From Oscillospiraceae bacterium (lineage in GTDB: Bacteria; Bacillota; Clostridia; Oscillospirales; Ruminococcaceae), in the NCBI GenBank assembly GCA_009777725.1, contig WRLG01000024.1:1-45732 (forward strand): 45,732 bases of DNA. The letters are read 5' to 3'. The translations under genes and the position numbers were made by a program. Under the pieces are notes generated by a model that had not been told where the DNA came from, did no database searches, and worked only from the letters and a program-made list of their open reading frames with translations. Position 1 is the first letter of the stretch. Each line of letters begins with the position of its first letter. Below are positions 16,256 through 23,519 of this stretch, piece by piece.

Positions 16256-16925
16256 ATGACCGAGAAGCAAAGATGCCCGTAGTCAATGTACATAGGCGGT
16301 GATACGCCTATGTACATTGACTACCACGACAACGATTGATGGCACTTTTCTCGGCAAACACACAAAAGATTTGACACATGATTTTTTCAAAAAAATCGGT
16401 GTCGATTTCTCCGCAATGCACTACTCGCCCGACTATGACGGCATGGACGAATTCGTCATGGTTGATAGCAAAACCCGCACTAATTTTTCCACATTCGTCG
16501 CTTTTCATGCGGATTATTGGGAGCGTGGAAACCGCCGTTGGAACGAGCTGAACGAAGCGGATATTCGTGCGGCAAAGGCGGTGGGGCTTGACCCGTGGTT
16601 TGATAAGCAGTCGTTCAAAGTCGTCGAAATTTGCCGCGAAAATAACATTCCGTTCGTGACTATTGATGAAAAACCCGATAATTATATTTGCAAGTTGGCG
16701 TCAATTATTGCGGGCGATACATTCAAGGCGGGGTGCGTTTATTCGTTGTTGCATGGATTTGACGACGACAAAACTGTGCAGTTCGCATCAGCTGCTTACA
16801 CTAAATTCCCGATTGGATTGAACCCGCCGACGTTGGGGGAGGTTGAGGCGTTGATAAAAGATAGAAACCTGCTAATGCAAAAAATAACCATTTCAAACGT
16901 GAAAAGTGAGAAGTTTGAGGTATGA
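16256..16925 (+). pseudogene. PfkB-like sugar kinase, disrupted by a palindrome and deletions
   Basis: From ATG 16256 (TGTGGAGGGA site) the frame reads eight codons and meets TAG inside a 46-nt perfect palindrome. The rest reads from about 16325: IDGTFLGKHTKDLTHDFFKK, DGMDEFVMVDSKTRTNFSTF, NIPFVTIDEKPDNYI and a C-terminal piece (DTFKAGCVYSLLHGFDDDKT) that matches the end of the PfkB fold. The GAGD anion hole that should precede it is missing, again implying a deletion. It is unlikely to be a working kinase. The stop overlaps the following gene's ATG. Confidence 0.55.
16279..16324. repeat. Perfect 20-bp inverted repeat (46-nt palindrome)
   Basis: Bases 16279-16298 and 16305-16324 are exact reverse complements around a 6-nt loop. 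The palindrome lies inside the 5' end of the kinase gene and creates its stop codon. There is no T-run, so it is not a terminator. Confidence 0.85.
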
Positions 16926-17420
16926 AACACAAAATCAAAATACAAAAATCCGTAGAAGCAGATGCCGCTGAAATACTGCGTTTGCAATACGTCGCATATC
17001 AAAGCGAAGGGGGAACTCAACAACGATTTTACCATACAACCGCTGACACAAACGCTTGATGAACTGCTTGTCGAATACCGAAAATGTGTTGTGTTGAAAT
17101 CGGTGGAAAACGGCGAAATTATCGGCTTTGTCAGGGCTTATGCGGACGGAGATATTGTGTATATCGGCATGCTGATTATGCATCTCGAACATCAGGGCAA
17201 AGTCTTAGAGCAACGGCTTCATGCGGAGATTGAGGGTAAAATATCTCGCAAGCGGTTTGAACTTTTCACAAGCAAAAAGAGTCAACGCAATCTGCATTTA
17301 TACGAAAAATCCGGCTACAAGCGGTTCAAAGAAGAAACTGATGAATCGGGGATAGCATTCGTATATATGGAGAAACAGACCGATGATGATGAAACAAATG
17401 TAGCGGTTGGATATGTCTTT
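16922..17420 (+). pseudogene. GNAT-family acetyltransferase, frameshifted at a G-run
   Basis: ATG 16922 overlaps the kinase stop (ATGA). The first 31 residues (MKHKIKIQKSVEADAAEILR and on to YQSEG) are in one frame. The remainder (ELNNDFTIQPLTQTLDELLV, GEIIGFVRAYADGDIVYIGM, KSQRNLHLYEKSGYKRFKEE) is in the next, with the switch at a five-G run near 17010. The acetyl-CoA loop (HQGKVLEQR) is also shortened. The 3' end is uncertain, because this frame runs on beyond the expected end near 17400. Confidence 0.6.
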
Positions 17421-17541
17421 GGGGGCAGCTTTCGGCGTTTTAATCGGTACATTAAACGGCAATATCGGGCTATGGCTACCGATAGGAATATCGCTTGGCG
17501 TTGCTTTGGGCTCGTTGATTCCTTTGGCGGCAGGGCAATAG
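17413..17541 (+). CDS. Small glycine-zipper membrane protein, 42 residues
   Basis: From ATG 17413 the product (MSLGAAFGVLIGTLNGNIGL, then WLPIGISLGVALGSLIPLA) has two short Gly-spaced hydrophobic helices, typical of small membrane proteins often found after GNAT genes. No good ribosome binding site is seen, so it may be a remnant of a longer gene. The longer overlapping + frame ending at 17648 has no family character here. The 208 bases between this stop and 17750 contain no recognisable gene. Confidence 0.35.
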   Translation: MSLGAAFGVLIGTLNGNIGLWLPIGISLGVALGSLIPLAAGQ

Positions 17542-17749
17542 TGGGAAGAAGTGAGGGGAAATATAGGTGGATTAATCCGTGTTTACGGGAAGGCGGCGGG
17601 GTTGGCTTTGGAAAGGTTGTTGGGAGAATTGGGAACATGAAAAAATGACCTCGTTGCTTGAAATATGATAGTGATAATATAGGCAATAATCATAATCGGT
17701 AAATGGCATATATTTTCATCGCATTTTTAGTTGGCTGTGGTTATGGGAT

Positions 17750-19051
17750 TCATACCGAAACAACATAATGCATCTCTCGCCCATTGCGTTTGCATGACAG
17801 CAAACCGGAATCTACCATACGCGCAAGTAATTTATATGCTCCGCTGACCGATAGTTCGAGAAGGTCGGCGGCGTTTTGTTTTGTGAAAGACTGCCCCGCA
17901 AATTCATCCAATATCCGCTTCTCACTCTTGTTGGTTTTGCGTTTTACAGTTGATTTATTGACATTAGCGGCGATGCTCAAATTCGGCAACCTGATAAGAA
18001 ATGCTCCGTTTGTGATTGGAATATCAGGTTCTGCCCCGTTTTGGGCATACGTTTCAAAAATTCGAGGTATACCGGTTCCGTAAGCCTCAATTAGTTTCAA
18101 TCGGTGAAACACAACCGCAAGTTTTTCATTGCGCGGCACAGACACACCCGCAAGCATGATTTCTTTCGTTACGCCCGGCATAACTCCGCCGAGCGACATA
18201 ATCTCAAGCCTGTCGTCAAACACACTGACAAGGGTTGCACCTTCAATATAATAATCACGATGAATTACGGCGTTAATCAAGGCTTCACGCAGAACTATTT
18301 CGGGATAATCGGGGTGGTCTACACGATACGCACCCTCGAATGTGGATGCAACTTTATTATATACATTCAAATACGCCAAAACTTCGTCAATCTGCTTGAA
18401 CGCAGAGCCCGTAAACTCCTTGCGGTCTTTGAAAGTCTCCTTAGATATGCCTTGAAAAATTGCCGTTTTAATGGAGTAAGGGCATTGGTCGGACAAAAGC
18501 AAGGCAAGATTGGAATATCGCCCGTCAGTACGAATCAATCCGAGTGATTGCCGCTGCGTGTCGCCAAACTGTATGCCGTTATCCTCAAAAATTTTCACGG
18601 CATAATCAAAAGTTAAATCCTGCTCTAACGATAAAGATACTATAAACTTTTCACTGTCATTTTCACGGATTAATTGCCTGATGTGTTCGCGTGAAGCAGA
18701 AACCGATTCACTGCCTATGCGGACATAAACGCCCTGCGGCACAAGTCCGTATGTTTTGAAACAGTAAGGAAGCATCGCACCGCGTTCAACCATGACTTCG
18801 ATTATTGTTTTTCCGTCGCGCTCAACAGGTGCGATTGAAATATATCCGCTCGGGTCTGGTAACACCGAATCGCGCAAACTGTTCATCGTTTTGAGCATGA
18901 GACCGTCAGCATCGTCTACTCCGTAAACCGAACCGTCGTTTTCGATTCCGATATACAGAGTTCCGCCCTCTGTATTTAGAAATGAAAGCAGCACCTTATT
19001 AACTTTATCGTTATATTCGCGTTTGAACTCAATTCGTGTCGTTTCAAGCAT
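17750..19051 (-). CDS. AlbA_2/Schlafen-type ATP-binding transcriptional regulator
   Basis: This intact 433-residue protein has an AlbA_2 domain (about residues 5-115: EFKREYNDKVNKVLLSFLNT, EGGTLYIGIENDGSVYGV). A HATPase_c_4 region follows (about 240-360: LREALINAVIHRDYYIEG, then YGTGIPRIFE), and a C-terminal winged helix (ILDEFAGQSFTKQNAADLLE). The ATP-site Asn and the GTG loop are present. Members are often called RNA-binding or helicase-related, but many act as regulators. The gene has its own consensus promoter with an operator-like repeat, so autoregulation is likely. Its start has GAGGTG upstream. A broken relative is at 942-1281. Confidence 0.85.
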   Translation of the reverse strand: MLETTRIEFKREYNDKVNKVLLSFLNTEGGTLYIGIENDGSVYGVDDADGLMLKTMNSLRDSVLPDPSGYISIAPVERDGKTIIEVMVERGAMLPYCFKTYGLVPQGVYVRIGSESVSASREHIRQLIRENDSEKFIVSLSLEQDLTFDYAVKIFEDNGIQFGDTQRQSLGLIRTDGRYSNLALLLSDQCPYSIKTAIFQGISKETFKDRKEFTGSAFKQIDEVLAYLNVYNKVASTFEGAYRVDHPDYPEIVLREALINAVIHRDYYIEGATLVSVFDDRLEIMSLGGVMPGVTKEIMLAGVSVPRNEKLAVVFHRLKLIEAYGTGIPRIFETYAQNGAEPDIPITNGAFLIRLPNLSIAANVNKSTVKRKTNKSEKRILDEFAGQSFTKQNAADLLELSVSGAYKLLARMVDSGLLSCKRNGREMHYVVSV

Positions 19052-19083
19052 AATGACACCTCACATATTATTAAGATGTAATA

Positions 19084-19112
19084 ATTATACTCCAACTCTC
19101 CAAGAATGTCAA
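19084..19112 (-). promoter_or_regulatory. Consensus promoter of the AlbA_2 regulator
   Basis: On the - strand TTGACA (19107-19112) and TATAAT (19084-19089) are exactly 17 bases apart, upstream of ATG 19051. Confidence 0.85.
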
Positions 19113-19134
19113 GAGGAATTTTGGAGAATTGGAG
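19090..19134. promoter_or_regulatory. Operator-like inverted repeat over the promoter
   Basis: CTCCAACTCTCCAA (19090-19103) and TTGGAGAATTGGAG (19121-19134) are inverted copies with 13 of 14 bases matching. Each arm itself holds two TTGGAG units 8 bases apart. The left arm fills the spacer between -10 and -35, so a bound protein would block RNA polymerase. Confidence 0.65.
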
Positions 19135-19206
19135 ATTTGAAACTTAAAAATTTTCAAATATGAACAAATCATTTTCAAACAACTCTAAAAAAATAAAATT
19201 TCCCCA

Positions 19207-19235
19207 TTGACACCCCCTCTCGTCTATGCTATAAT
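19207..19235 (+). promoter_or_regulatory. Consensus promoter of the secreted Cys/Tyr protein gene
   Basis: TTGACA (19207-19212) and TATAAT (19230-19235) are 17 bases apart. Transcription would begin near 19242, giving a leader of about 155 nt before ATG 19398. Confidence 0.85.
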
Positions 19236-19261
19236 AATTATAAATAATTCAGAAAATAAAT

Positions 19262-19376
19262 AAAACGGAGAACCGCAACTCCGTTAACAAAAGCGGCTGA
19301 AAAAGGAGAACCGCAACTCCGTAATAAAAGCGGCTGAAAACGGAGAACCACAACTCCATAACAAATGAGGCAAATA
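19262..19376 (+). repeat. Three tandem 37-39-bp hairpin repeats in the mRNA leader
   Basis: Units at 19262-19300, 19301-19337 and 19338-19376 share cggagaaccgcaactccg followed by a taa(c/t)aaaagcggctga-type tail. In each, GGAG pairs with CTCC around AACCGCAA-type loops. Unit 3 has changes in loop and tail. They fall wholly within the predicted 5' leader. Confidence 0.75.
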
Positions 19377-19397
19377 AAATTGTGGAGGTTTTCAGTT

Positions 19398-19802
19398 ATG
19401 AAAAAAATTATTTCAGTATTATTGGCAATGTCTTTAGCAATTTCCTTGGCGGCATTTGGTGCGAGCGCATATGATGAGCCTGAGGAAGACTGCTTGATAG
19501 GCAGCCCCAAAGCTCAGCATGAAATCGACCCTGATTTCGGTGCGGGATGCAGCTATCGTTGCGGCGGCACAAAGTGGTGGATTCAAGCGGGTATCCATTA
19601 TCAATTTTTCTGCACATGCACAACACCCAAAACCGAGCCCAACACCAATAACGGCGGCAACTCCGGCACTACCAACGGCGGTAACAGCGATGAGGAATAC
19701 TATGATGAGGAATACTATGATGAGGAATACTATAATGATGATATCTTAGAAGAAGCATTCCCCGAAGTTGAACTCGATTTCGCTATTCCCGCATTGCCTT
19801 GA
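19398..19802 (+). CDS. Secreted Cys-containing protein with an acidic DEEYY repeat tail
   Basis: ATG 19398 follows TGTGGAGG and is preferred to the in-frame ATG at 19365. The product has a classic signal peptide (MKKIISVLLAMSLAISLAAF, with an ASA cleavage site). A domain of about 55 residues with six Cys follows (DCLIG, GCSYRCGG, FFCTCTT), then an Asn/Gly/Thr-rich linker and three exact DEEYY repeats (15-bp DNA repeats at 19689-19733). The acidic end contains ILEEAFPEVELDF. It is probably exported, with disulfides or metal bound by the Cys domain. No family is recognised. Confidence 0.65.
   Translation: MKKIISVLLAMSLAISLAAFGASAYDEPEEDCLIGSPKAQHEIDPDFGAGCSYRCGGTKWWIQAGIHYQFFCTCTTPKTEPNTNNGGNSGTTNGGNSDEEYYDEEYYDEEYYNDDILEEAFPEVELDFAIPALP
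19689..19733 (+). repeat. Three exact 15-bp tandem repeats encoding DEEYY
   Basis: The unit gatgaggaatactat occurs three times in a row in frame, at 19689, 19704 and 19719. Such repeats can change copy number by slippage without breaking the frame. Confidence 0.9.
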
Positions 19803-19852
19803 CTTAGGCAAAAACTGCTATCAGCAATTTATTTTCTGAAATTATGGAAGCG

Positions 19853-19880
19853 AAGCGTTGGGAAACCGACGCTTTTATTC
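19853..19880 (+). terminator. Intrinsic terminator after the secreted protein gene
   Basis: AAGCGT pairs with ACGCTT (19853-19858 with 19869-19874), extended by GG/CC, and is followed by TTTTATT. Confidence 0.6.
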
Positions 19881-19968
19881 TGTGTTATATTATAAATTAT
19901 AAATCAATAGAAATAACTTGACTTTTAAGATATATTGTAATATAATAGTATAATAAAAAGGGATGTTT

Positions 19969-20018
19969 TTGACAATAAACGCCATGGTTTTTATGGTATA
20001 CTATGGTATAATTGTCAA
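19969..20018 (+). promoter_or_regulatory. Promoter region of the JAMM-like gene pair, with a spaced dyad
   Basis: An extended -10 (TGG-TATAAT, with TATAAT at 20007-20012) lies about 45 bases before TTG 20058. TTGACAAT (19969-19976) and ATTGTCAA (20011-20018) form an inverted pair that brackets the region and overlaps the -10, so it may be an operator. Confidence 0.45.
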
Positions 20019-20057
20019 GGACAAGCTCCTTAAAACAGCGAAAGGGGCAGGATTGAA

Positions 20058-20606
20058 TTGCTTGAAATGCTTAACTTTGACAAAGAATACGTCTATATCA
20101 TCAAGAAGCGAGAGAAAAATTTACTTGAAATTGTTTATCAAAAGCAAGGAACTGAAAATGAGGTTTCAATAGCAGAATATATGGATAAAAATCCGGACAA
20201 CTCCGTTAATAACCAAACATTGACGCTTATACATACACATACAAATAATACTGCTTTCAGCGTAGCTGACTATAAGGTGTTTTTAAAACATAAATCTTTT
20301 AAAAGAATGATGGTATTTAATGCTATAGGCAGATGTTATTCTGTACAGCGGAATAACTCTTCTTTGCTCTATTACAGCACGCTGCCCGAAAGATTGGATT
20401 CAATACTTAATGACTTAGAAGATTTATATAACGTACTGGGGGACAAGCTATACCATACTCTCCCCGAAAATTGCAAAATCAAAATAAGATATGACAAAAA
20501 CATACAGAGCAACTTCCTCATCCGTCTAACAAAAGAGTTTTTTATTGAAGTCTGTAAATATTTGGAACTTGATTATTATCCGAAGGAGGTATACTCAAAT
20601 GTTTGA
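20058..20606 (+). CDS. JAMM/MPN-like protein of unknown role
   Basis: TTG 20058 is preferred because AAAGGGGCAGG lies about ten bases upstream; ATG 20067 is further away. The 182-residue product contains LTLIHTHTNNTAFSVADYKV, which fits the H-x-H-x(6)-S-x(2)-D metal motif of the JAB/MPN fold as it appears in phage- and toxin-associated versions. IGRCYSVQRNN after it fits the next strand. A Glu upstream (EVSIAEYMD) could be the catalytic acid. If active, it would be a zinc isopeptidase. The partner gene at 20599 overlaps by eight bases. The assignment rests on this motif only. Confidence 0.5.
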   Translation: MLEMLNFDKEYVYIIKKREKNLLEIVYQKQGTENEVSIAEYMDKNPDNSVNNQTLTLIHTHTNNTAFSVADYKVFLKHKSFKRMMVFNAIGRCYSVQRNNSSLLYYSTLPERLDSILNDLEDLYNVLGDKLYHTLPENCKIKIRYDKNIQSNFLIRLTKEFFIEVCKYLELDYYPKEVYSNV

Positions 20607-20886
20607 TTTCTTAAACGACCCTAAGCTGTTTGAACGCTTAGGAGAAAGAGCCGAGCAGATAAAAATTCGGGCGCAAAGAACGCAAGTATCAGAGCAGGAG
20701 ATAATAGATTCTGACTTGGAAAAACTCCAAAACAGGATTAAAGCTAACGCAGCCGGGGTTGAAGCCCATAATAAAAAAACGGAGTCAAGCGAAAATTGCA
20801 ATAAAACATATGAATACAGAGAATTTAGGGAAGAGAAGCCGATACCGCAGATACTTTGCCTCGAACGAGCTCCCGCGGAGGTCTGA
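20599..20886 (+). CDS. Small charged helical protein paired with the JAMM-like gene
   Basis: AAGGAGG precedes ATG 20599, which lies inside the end of the previous gene, so the two are translationally coupled. The 95-residue product (MFDFLNDPKLFERLGERAEQ) is mostly charged helix, roughly residues 5-55, with a Lys/Glu-rich tail ending ILCLERAPAEV. No signal peptide or membrane segment is present. Overlap, a shared promoter and a terminator directly after suggest the pair works together, for example as enzyme and partner or inhibitor. No family is recognised. Confidence 0.55.
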   Translation: MFDFLNDPKLFERLGERAEQIKIRAQRTQVSEQEIIDSDLEKLQNRIKANAAGVEAHNKKTESSENCNKTYEYREFREEKPIPQILCLERAPAEV

Positions 20887-20894
20887 TATAAAAA

Positions 20895-20928
20895 AATAAG
20901 CCTACTGTTTTCAGTAAGCTTATTTTTT
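20895..20928 (+). terminator. Intrinsic terminator after the JAMM-like pair
   Basis: AATAAGCcTACTG pairs with CAGTAaGCTTATT around TTTT, and six T follow the stem. Confidence 0.8.
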
Positions 20929-21001
20929 ATATTAACATATATATCGCCGATTGTCAAGTAAAGTTTTTCGTTAATTAATTTTAAACGATAAATGTTTTTA
21001 C

Positions 21002-21030
21002 TTGACTTTTTCGGAAGCCTGTGGTATGAT
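21002..21030 (+). promoter_or_regulatory. Promoter of thrC
   Basis: TTGACT (21002-21007) and TATGAT (21025-21030) are 17 bases apart, 34 bases before ATG 21064. Confidence 0.7.
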
Positions 21031-21063
21031 TGAATCAATACGGTGGAAAGGGACGGTCTTTTT

Positions 21064-22563
21064 ATGTATTATAACAGCACCAGAAACAGCGGCGTTAAAA
21101 TAACTGCGGCGGAGGCAATTGTCCAAGGCATATCATTGGATGGCGGGCTTTTTCTCCCCTGTAAAATCCCTGCTTTGAGCATGGAAAAAATTGCAGGCTT
21201 GGGGGATATTCGCTATTCCAAAAGAGCGGCTTTTATTTTTTCTAAGTATCTTACGGATTTTACGGAGGAGGAAATACGATACTGTACCGAAAGTGCTTAT
21301 AATGATAAAAGCTTTGATTCGGAGAATATTGTTGAAATGGAGAATATCGCCGAGGGGGTTTACCTTTTGGAGCTATGGCGCGGACCGACCTGTGCTTTTA
21401 AGGATATGGCTCTTCAAATACTCCCATACCTGCTTTCTGTTTCAGCAAAAAAAATAAATATCAATAAGGAAATAGTCATCTTAACGGCGACCTCGGGTGA
21501 CACGGGCAAAGCCGCGCTGGACGGCTTTAAGGATGTTGACGGCACTAAAATTATAGTGTTCTACCCCGATGAGGGGGTCAGCGCGATACAAAAGCTTCAA
21601 ATGACGACCCAAGACGGCGATAATGTAGCCGTCTGCGGCGTGAGGGGCAATTTTGACGATTGCCAAAGCGGCGTAAAGGCTCTGTTTACCGACCTTGAAG
21701 TCAATAAGCTTCTTGAAGAAAAGGGAATGGTTTTTTCAAGCGCGAATTCTATAAATTGGGGGAGGTTGCTCCCGCAGATTGTTTACTATGTATCGTCCTA
21801 TGCGTTGCTTGTTAAAAACGGAGATATTAAGGCGGGCGAAAAAATTAATATTGCCGTGCCGACGGGTAATTTCGGAAATATCCTTGCGGCTTATTTGGCT
21901 ATGGAGATGGGGATACCTGTAAACAAGTTTATCTGCGCTTCAAATAAAAATAATGTTTTGACCGATTTTATCAAAACAGGGGTATATGACAAAAACAGGG
22001 AATTTTTCACCACCCTTTCACCCTCTATGGATATTTTGATTTCAAGCAATCTTGAAAGACTGCTGTATATAATGTGCGGACGAGATGACACATTGGTAAA
22101 AGAATGGTTTGACAAGCTGGCAAAGGACGGCAGATATGAAGTAACCGATACTCTGAAAGCAAAGCTTGCGGAAAGCTTCTACGGAGGCTTTTGCGATGAT
22201 GAGCAAACCAAGGAAACCATAAAGGAAATCTATGACAAATACTCCTATACGCTTGACACGCACACAGCCGCCGCAGTTAGGGTTTATGAGGACTACAAAG
22301 CTGAAACGGGCGACTGCCTAAAAACTGTCATAGCCTCAACGGCAAGCCCCTATAAATTCGGAAACAGCGTTATCGAAGCGATTACGAGCGAGCCCCTTCC
22401 TGCGGCAACGGATGAATTTGCCGTAATAGATAAGCTTTTTAAGCTTTCGGGAATGTCCGTCCCCCAATCATTATCGGAGCTTAAAAATAAAAAAGTTCGC
22501 TTCGATACGGTTATAGGCAAGGATGAATTGCAAGCCTATGTCTTTAAAACAATTAACAGTTAA
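21064..22563 (+). CDS. thrC: Threonine synthase
   Basis: The 499-residue enzyme makes L-threonine from O-phospho-L-homoserine using pyridoxal phosphate. It starts at MYYNSTRN, the family's usual opening, in preference to the in-frame GTG at 21043. The PLP lysine is in GPTCAFKDMALQ; TATSGDTGKAALDGF and VPTGNFGNILAAYLA bind the phosphate and cofactor; SSANSINWGRLLPQ is also typical. The length is right for the long bacterial form. No hom or thrB gene is nearby, so it stands as a single-gene unit with its own promoter and a hairpin after it. Confidence 0.95.
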   Translation: MYYNSTRNSGVKITAAEAIVQGISLDGGLFLPCKIPALSMEKIAGLGDIRYSKRAAFIFSKYLTDFTEEEIRYCTESAYNDKSFDSENIVEMENIAEGVYLLELWRGPTCAFKDMALQILPYLLSVSAKKININKEIVILTATSGDTGKAALDGFKDVDGTKIIVFYPDEGVSAIQKLQMTTQDGDNVAVCGVRGNFDDCQSGVKALFTDLEVNKLLEEKGMVFSSANSINWGRLLPQIVYYVSSYALLVKNGDIKAGEKINIAVPTGNFGNILAAYLAMEMGIPVNKFICASNKNNVLTDFIKTGVYDKNREFFTTLSPSMDILISSNLERLLYIMCGRDDTLVKEWFDKLAKDGRYEVTDTLKAKLAESFYGGFCDDEQTKETIKEIYDKYSYTLDTHTAAAVRVYEDYKAETGDCLKTVIASTASPYKFGNSVIEAITSEPLPAATDEFAVIDKLFKLSGMSVPQSLSELKNKKVRFDTVIGKDELQAYVFKTINS

Positions 22564-22579
22564 CAATGAACAATGAAGG

Positions 22580-22606
22580 TGTTACGCCCTTGGCGTAACA
22601 TTTTAA
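22580..22606 (+). terminator. Terminator-like hairpin after thrC
   Basis: TGTTACGCC and GGCGTAACA form a 9-bp stem with a 3-base loop, followed by TTTTAAG. Confidence 0.6.
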
Positions 22607-22660
22607 GTAGTTTATTTTAACTATTAAACTACACGCCTAGCTAAACTATTACAATCCGTC

Positions 22661-22715
22661 GGCGAAGCCGACACATCAATTGTTAATTGTTAATTGTTAA
22701 TTGTCAATTGTATTT
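22661..22715. repeat. AT-rich AATTGTT repeat with a small hairpin
   Basis: A GTCGGC-gaa-GCCGAC hairpin is followed by several ttaattgt units (22677-22711). Similar AATTGT-rich patches flank the spoVA genes (37690-37740 and 38805-38870), so this is a dispersed intergenic repeat. Confidence 0.5.
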
Positions 22716-22735
22716 AAGAGCTGGGAGTTTGATGT

Positions 22736-23422
22736 ATGCTGTTTGTTATTGCCGACCTTCATTTGTCATTATCCGTAAATAAGCCGATGGACATTTTCGG
22801 CGGTTGGGATGACTATATGGAGCGTTTGAAAAAAAGCTGGAAAGAAAAGGTTTCTTCCGAGGATACGGTGGTTATACCGGGCGATATATCATGGGCTATG
22901 AATTTCGAGCAAGCCCGGGCTGACTTTGAGCTGCTCAATCAATTACCCGGCTTAAAAATAATTCTGAAAGGAAACCATGACTATTGGTGGAGCACTGTCA
23001 GCAAAATCAATAAATTCCTAGCAGAAAACGGCTTTAACAGCATAAAAATACTGCATAACAATCATTACGCTTACGGAGAATACGGAATCTGCGGCACTCG
23101 CGGCTGGATTAACGAAACGGAAGAGCCAGCCGATGCCAAAGTGCTGGCAAGGGAAGTCGGGCGGCTTGAAGCGTCCGTAAGTTCTGCGGTAAAGAAGGGG
23201 TTAACGCCGATTGTGTTCCTGCACTACCCCCCGGCTTACGGCGGCGAATATAATCGGGGCATCATGGAGGTTTTACATAGGTATCATGTTAAGCAGTGCT
23301 TTTACGGACATCTGCACGGCGCGAATTCTCATAAAAAAGCTTTGCGCGGAGAGCATGACGGCATAAATTTCGAGCTTATTGCAAGTGATTATGTTCAATT
23401 TATACCTAAACAAGTGTTCTAA
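22736..23422 (+). CDS. Metallophosphoesterase
   Basis: The 228-residue protein has all five calcineurin-like motifs in order: DLHLS, GDISW (GD), LKGNHDYWW (GNHD), FLHYPP (H) and YGHLHGAN (GHxH). These bind two metal ions and hydrolyse phosphoesters. The start at ATG 22736 has GGGAG at good spacing. The family is widespread in Clostridia and the natural substrate is unknown. It sits between thrC and tig in the same direction. Confidence 0.88.
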   Translation: MLFVIADLHLSLSVNKPMDIFGGWDDYMERLKKSWKEKVSSEDTVVIPGDISWAMNFEQARADFELLNQLPGLKIILKGNHDYWWSTVSKINKFLAENGFNSIKILHNNHYAYGEYGICGTRGWINETEEPADAKVLAREVGRLEASVSSAVKKGLTPIVFLHYPPAYGGEYNRGIMEVLHRYHVKQCFYGHLHGANSHKKALRGEHDGINFELIASDYVQFIPKQVF

Positions 23423-23478
23423 TTTGTGCATAATGAGGAAATATTGCATAATGCCTAGAAAAATTTATAGAGATGTGT

Positions 23479-23484
23479 TATAAT
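23479..23484 (+). promoter_or_regulatory. -10 element before tig
   Basis: TGT-TATAAT forms an extended -10 about 36 bases before the tig start. No good -35 is visible. Confidence 0.5.
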
Positions 23485-23519
23485 GTTTTACATGCTGTGA
23501 GAAAGGTTGGTCAAAAATA

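Noticed and set aside
13158-17541. Array of small enzyme genes considered as an integron cassette array
   Set aside because: Genes overlap or lie a few bases apart with ATGA couplings; no attC-like recombination sites separate them and no integrase was seen.
17315-17686. - strand Pro/Ser-rich ORF
   Set aside because: It lies opposite the GNAT and glycine-zipper sequences and has no recognisable start or domain.
1-19000. Frameshifts explained wholly by sequencing error
   Set aside because: Genes after 19 kb are all clean, and the damaged region also shows large internal deletions and a tandem duplication, which fits real decay. A few homopolymer shifts could still be errors.
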